The notes: a model not told the origin generated them from the sequence alone. DNA of 64,000 nucleotides from Lentilactobacillus rapi DSM 19907 = JCM 15042 (GCF_001436255.1 NZ_AZEI01000083.1:40125-104124); one strand, 5' to 3'. Positions 45,204 through 55,041 are shown, counted from the stretch's first letter. Numbers and translations: made by a program.

Positions 45204-46505
45204 ATGTTAGTCATTGAAGTAAATCCAGGTAAAGATATTCAAACAGCCATAAATAAAGTCACTGAGGCTAATGGTGGACAAGTCATCATCACTCCAGGAG
45301 AACATATTACTGGTCCGATTGAATTGACCTCAAACTTAACATTTACATTACAAGAAGGATCTATTATCAAATTTAAAGATGACCCAATGCTTTATCCGCC
45401 CGTTTGGACACGTTGGGAAGGTGTTGAGTGTTTCGCTATGCATCCACTCGTTTATTCAAACAATGATAAGAATGTAAAAATTAACGGAACTGGAACAATT
45501 GACGGGTCAGGATCAAACTGGTGGAAAACTTTTAAAAAAATCGAAGATGAGGACCGAACCCTTCCACGAGAAAATTATGAGCTTCGTTTGGCAAACCTTA
45601 ATCCAGACTATCAAACCCGCACTGGCGGTGGCGGTCGTCCGTCTACCCAATTCTTACGACCTCCACTAATTCAATTCTGGAAAGGCCAAAATATCGTGAT
45701 CGAGGGGATCACTTTGAAAAATTCCCCCTTCTGGACCCTACACATGGTGTATTCCAGAGATATTCAAATTGAAAATATGACATTTTCTAATCCAGCAGAT
45801 GCCATAAATACTGATGCAATGGATATTGATTCAAGTGAAAATGTATCCGTCAGTAACTGTCTATTAGATGTGGGTGATGATGGCGTTACTTTGAAATCCG
45901 GTTCAGGAGCGGACGGAATTCGCGTAAATCAACCTACTAAAAACGTTCACGTCACTGGCTGTCGTATTCTTGCAAGTCATGGTGGAATTGCGATTGGATC
46001 TGAAACAGCGGCTGGAATCAGTAATGTCGAAGTCTCAAATTGCACCTTTGAGGGAACTCGCCGAGGAATCCGTTTAAAATCTCGTCGTACTCGTGGCGGC
46101 ACGATTCAAGACATAAAATTACATGATCTAACAATGGACTCATGCTGGTGTCCCATTTCTCTTGAACAATATTTTGCTCCTGGCGTATTACCAGCTGAAG
46201 AAGATACTGTTCTGTCAGAAGAACCTCAACCGGTTGATAACACAACCCCACACATTAAGAATATTCAAATAAAAAACATTACAGCTACAAATGTCCGAGC
46301 AACTGCTTCCTTTATCGTGGGACTACCCGAAGCGCATATCCAAAATGTTAATATTGAAAACTTTAACTGGTCGTTAGCAACTCCAGATCATTTATTGCCA
46401 ACGAATTATGCAGAGGAAACTGGTGGTAGATTCCATGATGCAAGTCGAGATATTAAAACAATCAATGTTAGCAATTTAGTGATTAATGGCAAAAAGCTGG
46501 GTTAA
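45204..46505 (+). CDS. glycoside hydrolase family 28 (polygalacturonase-like), intracellular
   Basis: 433 residues of right-handed beta-helix, no signal peptide. GH28 catalytic motifs: NTDAMDIDSSENV (NTD), DVGDDGVTLKSG (DD), ASHGGIAIGSET (SHG-like with the conserved His) and RRGIRLKSRR (RxK). Cytoplasmic location implies hydrolysis of imported oligogalacturonides or rhamnogalacturonan fragments to free galacturonate, which feeds UxaC/UxaE. The GPH symporter follows 26 bp downstream in the same operon. Confidence 0.93.
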   Translation: MLVIEVNPGKDIQTAINKVTEANGGQVIITPGEHITGPIELTSNLTFTLQEGSIIKFKDDPMLYPPVWTRWEGVECFAMHPLVYSNNDKNVKINGTGTIDGSGSNWWKTFKKIEDEDRTLPRENYELRLANLNPDYQTRTGGGGRPSTQFLRPPLIQFWKGQNIVIEGITLKNSPFWTLHMVYSRDIQIENMTFSNPADAINTDAMDIDSSENVSVSNCLLDVGDDGVTLKSGSGADGIRVNQPTKNVHVTGCRILASHGGIAIGSETAAGISNVEVSNCTFEGTRRGIRLKSRRTRGGTIQDIKLHDLTMDSCWCPISLEQYFAPGVLPAEEDTVLSEEPQPVDNTTPHIKNIQIKNITATNVRATASFIVGLPEAHIQNVNIENFNWSLATPDHLLPTNYAEETGGRFHDASRDIKTINVSNLVINGKKLG

Positions 46506-46530
46506 TCCAGAATAGAAAGTTGGAGAAAAA

Positions 46531-48063
46531 ATGGAAAATCAAAAAAAGCGATGGGTCTATACCCCTCATAAAATTTCTATTTGGCGATCTATTGGTTATG
46601 GAATAAATGATATGAATGGAGCTTCATGGGGAACGTTAGTAGGGTCCTACTTGATGTTCTTCCTAACAACATATGGCAAACTTTCGGCTGCGGCGGTAGG
46701 TATGCTGTTTTTAATTGGAAAATTTTTAAATGCAATTATGTCAATGCTAGCAGGCTCAATCTCGGACAGATTATATTCAACTAAAATTGGCAGACGTTTT
46801 GGTAGACGACACCTTCTGTTATTGGTGGGAGCCATCCTAACAATCCTCTTCTTCCCGATGCTATTCATGGTAGTTCCCGGTAGCTTCTGGTGGTATCTAA
46901 TAGCTTTTGTCATGGTTGAAACAGCTAACGTTATTATTGGAACGGCTTATGAGACATTAGCAACTGAAATGACACCGAATGCTGATGATCGGGTAAAAAT
47001 GTCTTCAATTCGATTGTTTATCTCTGCATTTGCAACATTTTCTGTATCCGCCTTACCTGCCACCCTGCTCGCTTTTCTCGGAGAAGGAGCTCAAGCATAC
47101 ACAATTTCAGGGATTGTATTTGGTGTAGTTTATGCGATCTGTACTTTGATCACTTACCGTTCAACATGGGAACATTCACCTGAAGAGGTGGAAAATTTTG
47201 AAAGCGCTAACGGATCCAATAGTGGTGAAAAAGAAAATAGTTTTATTGGTTCCCTTCGTGATTACTGGGAAATGCTTCGCAATAAGTCTGCTAGATATAT
47301 GGTATCCATATACTTCATGACTTACTTTGCAAAAGATTGTTTTTCAACAGCATTTTTATACTATGTTGTCTTCGTTCTGGGACTCTCCCAGACAATTGGA
47401 CAAGGTATCACATCACTTTCATTCGTTGGAATGATTGTTGTACCAATTGCCGCATTTATTTTAATTAAAACAAAGAATCCAAAGATCAATTGGTCAACTT
47501 CATTTAGCTTGATATTTATAGTAATGGCTGGATTCTTTGTACTGTCATTACAACATTCCCACTTAGGTTCTGGAACGACAATTATTTCATTGATCGTTTT
47601 GGGAGTACTTTGGCAAATCGGTCGACAATTTTTGGAATATACTGCTTGGCAAGTAATTCCTTTGGTTCCCGATGTCGATACTATTGTCTCAGGCAAATTA
47701 CGGACTGGAACGTTTGCAGCGGTACAATCATTCACTCGCCAGCTTACTGGAGCTTTAGGTTCTGCGCTGCTTGGCTTTATTCTTCAATGGGGTGGCTTTC
47801 AAGAAGGATCACTTCACCAGACTTTGCAAGCTCAGAACGCAATTCTAATAGTTCTTATTGTCGTTCCAATTATTTCAATTGGGATTGCTTGGTGGATGGT
47901 TGCAAGATTCAACTTAAACCAGCGGACACATAAGATTTTGCACAACGAAATTGAACGTCTTCAAAGCGGTGGTAACAAAGATGATGTTGATCCACAAACT
48001 AAATCTATCGTTGAAGATTTAACAGGCTACAAATGGGATAAGATTTGGAATACAACGAAATAA
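46531..48063 (+). CDS. GPH-family symporter for uronate-containing oligosaccharides
   Basis: 510 residues, 12 TM segments, intact. N-terminal WRSIGYGINDMNGASWGTLVGSYLMFFLTTYGKLSAAAVGMLFLIGKFLNAIMSMLAGSISD is the GPH start; IGRRFGRRHLLLLVGAI is the loop 2-3 motif, and a cytoplasmic C-terminal tail of ~50 residues follows. Co-transcribed with GH28, so the cargo is probably oligogalacturonide-type sugar. It is the only one of three GPH genes here that is not disrupted. Confidence 0.9.
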   Translation: MENQKKRWVYTPHKISIWRSIGYGINDMNGASWGTLVGSYLMFFLTTYGKLSAAAVGMLFLIGKFLNAIMSMLAGSISDRLYSTKIGRRFGRRHLLLLVGAILTILFFPMLFMVVPGSFWWYLIAFVMVETANVIIGTAYETLATEMTPNADDRVKMSSIRLFISAFATFSVSALPATLLAFLGEGAQAYTISGIVFGVVYAICTLITYRSTWEHSPEEVENFESANGSNSGEKENSFIGSLRDYWEMLRNKSARYMVSIYFMTYFAKDCFSTAFLYYVVFVLGLSQTIGQGITSLSFVGMIVVPIAAFILIKTKNPKINWSTSFSLIFIVMAGFFVLSLQHSHLGSGTTIISLIVLGVLWQIGRQFLEYTAWQVIPLVPDVDTIVSGKLRTGTFAAVQSFTRQLTGALGSALLGFILQWGGFQEGSLHQTLQAQNAILIVLIVVPIISIGIAWWMVARFNLNQRTHKILHNEIERLQSGGNKDDVDPQTKSIVEDLTGYKWDKIWNTTK

Positions 48064-48095
48064 AGTTTCTTAATTCCATCTCAACAGAAAACTAT

Positions 48096-48157
48096 AAAAA
48101 GGCTGGAATACTGGTAATGAACAAATTTTGTTCATTACTGGTATTCCAGCTTTTTGC
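48096..48157 (+). terminator. long-stem terminator of the GH28-GPH operon
   Basis: GCTGGAATAC through TGAACAA pairs with TTGTTCA through GTATTCCAGC (over 20 bp with a few wobbles), flanked by AAAAA and TTTTT. Confidence 0.9.
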
Positions 48158-48171
48158 AGTGAATTAAATTG

Positions 48172-48269
48172 ATGCTAACATCTAAACCACTTTGAACTAA
48201 AACCCAAGACCAGGGTTTCAGTCCAAAGCAGTTTAGATACCGCATCAGCCCATTGCGCTCCGCACACTT
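48172..48269 (+). repeat. divergent palindromic element at the GH30 stop codon
   Basis: Same nested design with different arms: ATCTAAAC/GTTTAGAT, CTTTG/CAAAG, AAACCC/GGGTTT. Then a normal CGCTCCGCACACTTA end that supplies the TTA (TAA) stop of the GH30 gene on the minus strand. The left box is decayed. Confidence 0.65.
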
Positions 48270-49815
48270 ATTTTCCCGGTGCCACATCATCCGTATTATA
48301 AGGTGACGGATTCAACTTAAATTCATCATCTGCAGGGACCTCAGATTCATTGACTGCGTGGTTGGCTTTGTGCAGTGTGACCGTTCCCCATGCAGGAACC
48401 GTAACGTTTTGCCAATCCGTTCCATGACCACTTATAGTTACTGCAGCCTTTAGTGGTTTGCCAGTTGGATTATACAAATGAGCTGAAATCGAACCATCTG
48501 GGGCTTCAAAAGCAACTGACCCAATGCCACCGCTAAAGCCGTCCGGGGTGTAATTTGATGAACCAATTACTTTCGAACCAACTGGCACGTCTTGACCAAA
48601 GTTTCGCAACATGAAGTATTCCAAATTCCGCTGGACTTTCCCCGTCGTATGATCAATCGTGACCACGCCTTCACGGCCAGTTGAATCCGCAGCATTTGGC
48701 AAGCCGCGTTCATCCAAAGCTAAGTTCCATAAGGTAATCATATTCAAGCCATTTCGAACCAACCAGTTGCCAATAATTCCTGGCATGATGTGGGACGCAT
48801 TCTCCGTTGATTCTTCCATCATGCAGCGACGTTCGGTCATAACCATCTGCCAATTAGGAAATGCTCGATTGGCGTTGAACAAGTTGTCATAAGGGCCACT
48901 GTAGGTATGGACGGCTAGACCATCGAATGCTGCAGCCTGTTCCGGCGTGACGTTATCGGTGATTGGTTCATTCAATGCGCTAAAGCTGTCATCTAAAAAG
49001 TAGATCTTTGTTGCAGGGAACGTCCGGTCAAATGCCGGCCGCAGATATTGATAGCCGAATTCAGCGATTTCAGAAGGTGTCCAGATCATTGCTGGCCAAT
49101 GAGCGGCATTAGATGGTTCGTTTTGAATCGTCACACCATAAATCGGGATGCCTAATTGTTGATAAGCTTCAATGTATTTAACGAAGTAACGGGCATAAAC
49201 CGCGTCAAAAGTAAACTCTTTGCCATAGCCGTTGCCGGTATACTGACCAAATCGGAGCCGCCCACCATATGTCAAATGACCGGTATCCTTCATCCAGGCG
49301 GGTGCCGACCATGGAGAAGCAATAATCTTCAGTGCTGGATTAATTTTCAAGATTTCCTGAAGAACCGGCACAATGTATTTCAAATCCTTGGTCGCATCAG
49401 CGGCGCCTGGAGTTCCTTCACCGACTGAGAACTTTTCCAGCTTAAAATCATGTTCACCAAATGGGACATCGTCATAAGTGTAGTAATCTTGGCTGGAAAA
49501 ATCACATGAACCAAGTGGCACTCTGACGCTTGAAAAACCGCCCTGCTCCGGATCAAATAGCTCATGCAGCAATGCATCCCGCTGCTGTTTATCCATCGCA
49601 CCCCAAATCAGTGAAGCGGCGGAATCTGTGATCGCAGCCCCTTGACCCAACCAGTCTTGATGACGCTCAGATGGATCAATCACAATCTTAGCGGCGTCGG
49701 TTTCCGGATCCCCAAATTTAGGCGTTTCGAGATGATCACGCCGTTGTTTCAAATCACCAGAAGTCGCAGTCCAAAACTCGGTAGAAAATCGATTTTCTGA
49801 ATCAGTGTTTGCCAT
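48268..49815 (-). CDS. glycoside hydrolase family 30
   Basis: 515 residues, no signal peptide. (beta/alpha)8 core with GQGAAITDSAASLIWGAM, IIASPWSAPAWMKDTGHLTYGG, acid/base Glu in YGVTIQNEPSNA and nucleophile Glu in WQMVMTERRC, then the side beta-domain (SISAHLYNPTGKPLKAAV). GH30 enzymes act on beta-glucosides, beta-xylosides or glucuronoxylan; subfamily and substrate are not clear. Single-gene unit with a cre-like site before it. The composition is more GC-rich than the neighbouring GH28 operon. Confidence 0.92.
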   Translation of the reverse strand: MANTDSENRFSTEFWTATSGDLKQRRDHLETPKFGDPETDAAKIVIDPSERHQDWLGQGAAITDSAASLIWGAMDKQQRDALLHELFDPEQGGFSSVRVPLGSCDFSSQDYYTYDDVPFGEHDFKLEKFSVGEGTPGAADATKDLKYIVPVLQEILKINPALKIIASPWSAPAWMKDTGHLTYGGRLRFGQYTGNGYGKEFTFDAVYARYFVKYIEAYQQLGIPIYGVTIQNEPSNAAHWPAMIWTPSEIAEFGYQYLRPAFDRTFPATKIYFLDDSFSALNEPITDNVTPEQAAAFDGLAVHTYSGPYDNLFNANRAFPNWQMVMTERRCMMEESTENASHIMPGIIGNWLVRNGLNMITLWNLALDERGLPNAADSTGREGVVTIDHTTGKVQRNLEYFMLRNFGQDVPVGSKVIGSSNYTPDGFSGGIGSVAFEAPDGSISAHLYNPTGKPLKAAVTISGHGTDWQNVTVPAWGTVTLHKANHAVNESEVPADDEFKLNPSPYNTDDVAPGK

Positions 49816-49837
49816 TATTATCTATCTCCTTTTATTT

Positions 49838-49852
49838 ATGAAGCGTTTACAA
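49838..49852 (-). promoter_or_regulatory. cre-like site upstream of GH30
   Basis: TTGTAAACGCTTCAT (minus strand) matches the cre consensus except at the last two positions, 23 bp upstream of the GH30 start. Confidence 0.5.
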
Positions 49853-49865
49853 GCTCACTCAAAAC

Positions 49866-49927
49866 AAAATTCCAAACCGGAACACCAAGTAGCCTTGACT
49901 ACCATCAGTTGTTCAGTTTGGAATTTT
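49866..49927 (-). terminator. terminator of the gluconokinase gene
   Basis: AAAATTCCAAAC pairs with GTTTGGAATTTT with an inner GAACA/TGTTC stem, 13 bp after the stop codon. Confidence 0.82.
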
Positions 49928-49939
49928 AATCAAGCTCAA

Positions 49940-51478
49940 TTATTCGTCATCATCCGTAAATTCACGTTGATAGTCAGCGATCCCCTTATATTCCTTGGAT
50001 AAGTCTCGGCTCAAGCGCAAGTAGATTGGAATCAGCTTGCGATATCGAGCAAAGACTTTCTCGTTAGGCTTGTACACAGTTTCTTTACCCATGTACTTCT
50101 TAATGTCTTCAAGGTTGTCTTCCATCCCCAAAGCCATCTTGGCCAAGAACATTGCGGCCAGACTACCACTTTCGTATGATTCTGGAATGATAATGTCATT
50201 TTCAAAAATATCTGCCATCATCTGGGTCCAAAGCGTTGACCGGGCAAATCCGCCAGCAGCTAAAATTGCTTTGGGATCACCAGTCACTTCTTTGAGTGCC
50301 AAGGTCACTGAATAGAGATTGTACATAATCCCCTCCAGAACCGCCCGGATCATGTGAGCGCGGGTGTGTTTCCGGTTCAAACCGAAGAATGAGCCGCGGG
50401 CGTTGGCATCCCACAATGGTGCCCGTTCCCCACCTAAATATGGGTGGAAAATCAACCCGTCAGCGCCGGCAGGAACCGTTGCAGCAATCTTACTCAACAT
50501 GTCATAAGAGTCAATGTTCAGTAGTTTCGCCGCTTCCTGTTCACCACCAAACAGGGAATCATGAGCCCAGTTGAGGACAATCCCACCATTATTGATAGGA
50601 CCGCCAATCAGGTATTTACCCTTCATAATCGGGTAGCAGTACAAACGAGCTTTGGGATCAACCCGGGGGTTGTCGACAAATGTCCGCACAGCGGCTGAAG
50701 TGCCGATGTTAATTGCCAGGACACCAGTTTCAATTGCGCCAACCCCAATAGTGGAGAGGGCCCCATCCGTGGCACCCATGACAAAGTAAACGTCTTTGTC
50801 CAAGCCAATCACTTTAGCATATTCGGACTTGATACCCTGGAATTTATCCGTCGTATCTACCAATTCCGGCAGCTGTTCACGCTTAATGCCGACTTCTTTT
50901 AAGGCGACGTCATCCCATTTGGCGGTCTTCATGTTCAACAAACCAGTCGCAGCCGCCATTGAGATTTCTTCCTTGAGAACACCGGTATACTTCCAGATAA
51001 TATATTCTTTGATGCCGACCCAATAAGCTGCCTGATTGAAGATGTCCGGTTGCTCGTTCTTGAAATAAAGCAGCTTATAAAATGGTCCCATCGGATGAAC
51101 CGGCAAGCCAGTTCGTTTGTACATATCAAAGCCGCGACCATTTTCCTTATACTCTGCGGCGTATTGACCAGACCGATTGTCCGCCCATGTCAATGAGCGA
51201 GTGAGTGGCTTAAAGTCTTTATCCAGCGCGATCAAGCTATGTTGCTGGGCAGACCAGGAAATCGCAATCACCTGACCGTCCTTCGCCTTACCAGTGACTT
51301 CCTGAAGGGCGGAAACGGTGGCGTTAAAAATTTCATCAGGATCTTCCTCGGCCATATCAGGGGTGTCTTGATAGAGCGGATAGCCCTTATTTGCTTTTGC
51401 ATAAATGTGACCGTCGGTATCGTACAGCAACGCCTTGGTGCTGGTAGTACCAACGTCAATTCCAATAATATAATCCAT
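49940..51478 (-). CDS. gntK: gluconokinase, FGGY family
   Basis: 512 residues. FGGY signatures: IGIDVGTTSTKALLYD (phosphate 1), ISWSAQQHSLIALD, MGPFYKLLYFKN, INIGTSAAVRTF (phosphate 2), FHPYLGGERAPLWDANARGSFFGL and the adenosine motif ILAAGGFARSTLWTQMMADIF. The MGPFYKL segment and overall length fit the gluconate branch of FGGY kinases better than xylulokinase. It makes 6-phosphogluconate for the phosphoketolase pathway. An UxuR-like site lies 48 bp upstream, and the 2-hydroxyacid dehydrogenase gene precedes it. Confidence 0.88.
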   Translation of the reverse strand: MDYIIGIDVGTTSTKALLYDTDGHIYAKANKGYPLYQDTPDMAEEDPDEIFNATVSALQEVTGKAKDGQVIAISWSAQQHSLIALDKDFKPLTRSLTWADNRSGQYAAEYKENGRGFDMYKRTGLPVHPMGPFYKLLYFKNEQPDIFNQAAYWVGIKEYIIWKYTGVLKEEISMAAATGLLNMKTAKWDDVALKEVGIKREQLPELVDTTDKFQGIKSEYAKVIGLDKDVYFVMGATDGALSTIGVGAIETGVLAINIGTSAAVRTFVDNPRVDPKARLYCYPIMKGKYLIGGPINNGGIVLNWAHDSLFGGEQEAAKLLNIDSYDMLSKIAATVPAGADGLIFHPYLGGERAPLWDANARGSFFGLNRKHTRAHMIRAVLEGIMYNLYSVTLALKEVTGDPKAILAAGGFARSTLWTQMMADIFENDIIIPESYESGSLAAMFLAKMALGMEDNLEDIKKYMGKETVYKPNEKVFARYRKLIPIYLRLSRDLSKEYKGIADYQREFTDDDE

Positions 51479-51569
51479 ATGATAATCTCCGTTCTAATGT
51501 TGACTAATATCATAGAAATAGTCAGCAGATATATCAGTTAATCGGCGCAGTGTGCGACAATGAGCGCAG

Positions 51570-51681
51570 AGTGCGAAAAAGGGCGCTTTGACCTCAGTGG
51601 ATAAGTCTCTCAAGCTAATATTGCGTTTTTCAATATTGGCTTGAGTGGCTTATACGGCTGGAGTCAGCCTTTTTGAGCACG
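51570..51681 (-). repeat. divergent palindromic element between gntK and the dehydrogenase gene
   Basis: Arms CTCAAG/CTTGAG, ATATTG/CAATAT and ATAAG/CTTAT keep the nested layout around a poly-T loop, with GTGCG at one end. The outer arms are degraded. Confidence 0.55.
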
Positions 51682-51695
51682 TTTACTCATTCAAC

Positions 51696-52688
51696 CTAGT
51701 CACTTAAAGTATGCGTCAACTCACGTCCTGGTTGTTTGCCGGCAACGATTGCCTTGACATCACTCACACACTTTTCGCCCATGCCGTGCAAGCATTCATA
51801 AGTGTATGCAGAGGTATGTGGGGTAACCAAGATCCGGTCATTTTCCAGGAATGGATGGCCAGCCTTAACGGGTTCAACTTCCATTGCATCAGCCGCATAA
51901 CCAGATAATTGACCAGATTTGATTGCGTCAAGAATGGCATCTTCTTCAACCAAAGCACCACGGGCATTATTACAGATATAAGCACCCTTCTTGAGGTTCT
52001 TGATCGTCTTGGAATTGATCATGTGCAAACTGTTGTCATCCAAAGAAGCATTCAATGAAATATAGTCACAGCGCTTGAGTAAAGTCTCCAGGTCAACCCG
52101 TTCAACGTTGTGGTTGGTGAACCACTCTTCGTCAGCTGCTGGATGAGGATCGTTTACGAGTACTGGACCGCCAAAGATACTGAACAGCTCAGCCACCCGG
52201 CTACCAATGTTTCCACAGCCAATCACGCCGAAGGTCTTCCCACTGAATTCATTTCCCATAAATTGGGCCCGATCTTCGTAACGGCCGGCACGTTCGCGTT
52301 CTGATGATGGCACTACCTGGCGAACTAAAGCCATTAAGTTAGCCAATTCGTTTTCGGCAACCGAATTCCGTTCAACGGTTTGTGGCACGATCGCAACTTG
52401 GGTGCCGTGCTTTTTGGCAGCTTCAAGATCAACGTTGTTAAAACCAATACCATGGCGAGAAATCAATAATAGATCGTCTTTGTTATCAAAGAATTCCTTA
52501 TTAAAGAATGGCGTTACACTGGCAATAATGATGTTGAATCCCTGAAGTTTCTCAGCTAATGATTTGCCGTCAATATCGGTTGGCAGCATGAAGCGCTTAA
52601 CAGTTCCAATGCCTTCAAGTTCCTTCCAATGCTCAGTAAATACCTGACCAAAACTGTTTGAGTTCACAACTGCGATGTTATATTCCAT
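51696..52688 (-). CDS. D-isomer 2-hydroxyacid dehydrogenase
   Basis: 330 residues. NAD-binding GVIGCGNIGSRVAELF (GxGxxG near residue 160), catalytic Arg in CNNARGALVEEDAI, Glu in DAMEVEPVKAGHP and His in LVTPHTSAYTYE. It reduces a 2-keto acid to a D-2-hydroxy acid. Next to gluconokinase, with the same UxuR-like operator, a 2-ketogluconate reductase or related sugar-acid role is plausible, but substrate cannot be read from sequence. Confidence 0.9.
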   Translation of the reverse strand: MEYNIAVVNSNSFGQVFTEHWKELEGIGTVKRFMLPTDIDGKSLAEKLQGFNIIIASVTPFFNKEFFDNKDDLLLISRHGIGFNNVDLEAAKKHGTQVAIVPQTVERNSVAENELANLMALVRQVVPSSERERAGRYEDRAQFMGNEFSGKTFGVIGCGNIGSRVAELFSIFGGPVLVNDPHPAADEEWFTNHNVERVDLETLLKRCDYISLNASLDDNSLHMINSKTIKNLKKGAYICNNARGALVEEDAILDAIKSGQLSGYAADAMEVEPVKAGHPFLENDRILVTPHTSAYTYECLHGMGEKCVSDVKAIVAGKQPGRELTHTLSD

Positions 52689-52732
52689 CTTAAATTTCTC
52701 CTTTAGGATTTAGATTGATGTTTTTGTTTACA

Positions 52733-53126
52733 CTGATATACTAGTTCTTTAATCAGGACTTGTCAAAGCCTTTTTTATCCAATTGGTAACGGATTCATTA
52801 TATTTCCTCATCAAAACAGCGGTCTGAAAGTCTTTCATAAGTAATATGTCAGATTTTACTTTTTGGTACTTAATTCTTGTGTGCAAGTTTAGAAGAAAAG
52901 CATCCCTTAATGAGCTGAATCAACAATTTAAGCCTCTCCTAAAATGTCGTTTCACTAAGTATTGATAGTCTTTTCCCTTGATCTAGTAGTAATTACTAAA
53001 CTTTAGTGAATCTCAGGTAGCTATTTTACTGATATATCAAATTGCTGGTTATCTTAAAAAATAATGGCGTTTTTGGTTGTAAGCGGTGTCAGAAAGTGCT
53101 ATCATTCTAATTGTCTGATGTATCAG
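52733..53126. promoter_or_regulatory. UxuR-like operators and cre site in the divergent promoter region
   Basis: CTGATATACTAG (52733-52744), CTGATATATCAA (53029-53040) and CTGATGTATCAG (53115-53126) share the palindrome CTGATATATCAG found before uxuB. CAGATATATCAG lies at 51526 before gntK. TTGTAAGCGGTGTCA (53077-53091) is a full cre match. The ~550 bp between the dehydrogenase and GPH genes hold no clear gene; an AAAGGAG at 53134 precedes only a 24-codon frame starting with CTG. Confidence 0.7.
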
Positions 53127-53249
53127 TTTTAGAAAGGAGTCGTTACTCTGGAAAGTAAAAATCAACAATTTAATTTTGCTACTATATATGGTTCCAGACA
53201 TTATCAATACATCATTATTTAGAAATTATTTTAATTAGGAGTGATTAAA

Positions 53250-54689
53250 TTGGATAAAACTCAAAAAACGGTGCTAGTGGATGCTCATCCATTTAGTATC
53301 AAGGATAAAATCGGCTACATGTTCGGCGATATTGGAAATAACTTCTCCTTCAACGTGGTTAACTCGTTCTTAATGATCTTCTATACCAACGTTTTAGGAT
53401 TAACTGGTGCCCAAGTTGGGGTGCTGTTTATAACTGCCCGATTTGTTGACGCATTTGCCGATATTACTGTTGGCCGTTTGGTTGATAACAGTAAGCTCCA
53501 CAAGATTGGCCGTTTCAAGCCATGGATCAACCGGATGAAATACCCACTGCTCATTTCATTGGTTTTGCTATTTGTTCCAATCGTCAAAGATTGGGCATTG
53601 GGCGCTCGACTAGCCTACGTATTTATCACATACCTGGCATGGGGAATTTTCTACTCATCCGTTAACATCCCTTATGGTTCAATGGCCTCAGCTATTAGTA
53701 GCAGCCCCAACGATAAGACTTCATTGTCAACCTTCCGTGCCATGGGTTCTGCCCTAGGGAGTGCCATTACCAGTTATATCATCCCAATGTTCATGTATGT
53801 TGGGGCTTCACAAAAGATTTCTGGTAACCGATTCTTCTGGGTCGTTGTTGTTTGTGCCATCTTAGGATACATTTGTTACCAATTAACCACCCATATGACA
53901 ACTGAACGGGTTCGAACTGAAAAAAGTGAAAAAGTTCCAATGGGCCGTTTAGTTAAAGGAATGCTCGAAAACAAAGCCTTGATCATCTTGGTTATTGTTG
54001 ATTTGATCTTAGTTGTGAACCAAAACCTTTCAGGAACTTTAATTTCTTACCTATTTAATGATTACTTCCAGAATTAAGGCGCAATGTCCTTAGCCTTAAT
54101 CGTCAACTTCGCCACCGTCTTATTACTGGCACCATTCAGTAACTGGATGACCCAACGATTTGGCCGAAAAGAAAGTACCGTTACGGCATTGATTTTCGGT
54201 GCCGCTATGTACGCCATCCTGTTAGTTTCTCATACCCACAGTGCAATGTTCTATCTGGCAATGTTATTCCTTGGCTCCCTTGGTGCCGGTGTCTTTAACC
54301 TGATGGTTTGGGCATTTATCACCGACGTTATTGACAACCATGAAGTCTTAACCGGTGTCCGTGAAGACGGCATTGTGTACGGGGTTAATTCATTTGCCCG
54401 TAAAGTTGCCCAAGCAATCGCCGGTGGCTTTGGTGGCTTTATGTTAACCTTCATCGGTTACGTTTCATCAACGAGTGGTGGTGTTACCCAATCCACTCAA
54501 GTTGTTAACCGAATTTACAGTTTAGCAACCGGTGTCCCAACTGCCTGCTTAGCATTAGCAGCCCTTGTCTTGATCTTCCTTTACCCATTGAACAAGAAGC
54601 GGGTCATGCAAAATGCCGAAACCCTCGAAAAAATCCATACTCAAAATACAGAAGCTGAAGAAAAGGCAGAAAAAAAAACTGAAGACTAA
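53250..54689 (+). pseudogene. GPH-family hexuronate symporter interrupted by an in-frame stop
   Basis: Starts at TTG 53250 (GGAG 8 bp before; an earlier GTG overlaps it). N-terminal SIKDKIGYMFGDIGNNFSFNVVNSFLMIFYTNVLG and ARFVDAFADITVGRLVDN are GPH hallmarks. The frame runs to TAA at 54075-54077, after YLFNDYFQN, then continues in the same frame with GAMSLALIVNFATVLLLAPFSNWMTQRFGRKE to a normal end at 54689. A single sense-to-stop change thus splits a 12-TM protein. UxuR-like and cre sites upstream suggest a glucuronide or hexuronate cargo. Confidence 0.88.
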
Positions 54690-54728
54690 GTAACTGTATC
54701 AAACAATTATTGAGCCATGATGTAAGAA

Positions 54729-54767
54729 CAAAAGCGTTCAGGGAAGTTATTTCCTTGAACGCTTTTT
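54729..54767 (+). terminator. terminator of the GPH gene
   Basis: AAAAGCGTTCA-GGAA pairs with TTCC-TGAACGCTTTT, followed by further T. Confidence 0.88.
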
Positions 54768-54933
54768 GGGTGGGGTGTTAAACCATCTGATAAATGCTCA
54801 TCCTTTAAGAATAAAGATTTCCCGGAGACAATCTAATGCTTTAAGCTTCAATTAAGCTCTAACCGCTATTCTAAGGTCATTCAATGAAGAAAGGAGTGTT
54901 GATTCAATCAATTGATTAACTGAGCGCTAACAG

Positions 54934-55012
54934 GCTAAACGGTCCTTACTTAACTATCACCCTCATGATTCTCCTCCAATATGATTGCTTTGAGGACCGT
55001 CTAGTTTAGTCG
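54934..55012. other. inverted repeat in the gap before the small membrane ORF
   Basis: CTAAACGGTCCT (about 54937-54948) is matched by AGGACCGT and TTTAG at 54994-55010, enclosing ~45 bp that include CTCCTCC-type pyrimidine DNA. It may fold as a leader hairpin for the small ORF at 55042 or mark an old element. The gap 54768-54933 shows nothing else. Confidence 0.35.
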
Positions 55013-55041
55013 GAAATAAAATCAGAAAGGACGCGGATTAG

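Noticed and set aside
49940..51478. Xylulokinase assignment for the FGGY kinase
   Set aside because: The neighbouring sugar-acid genes, UxuR-like operator and MGPFYKL segment fit gluconokinase better; no xylose isomerase gene is nearby.
54075..54077. Programmed read-through or recoding at the TAA in the GPH gene
   Set aside because: No stem-loop or slippery sequence stands out after the stop, and the GPH family does not use recoding; simple mutation is more likely.
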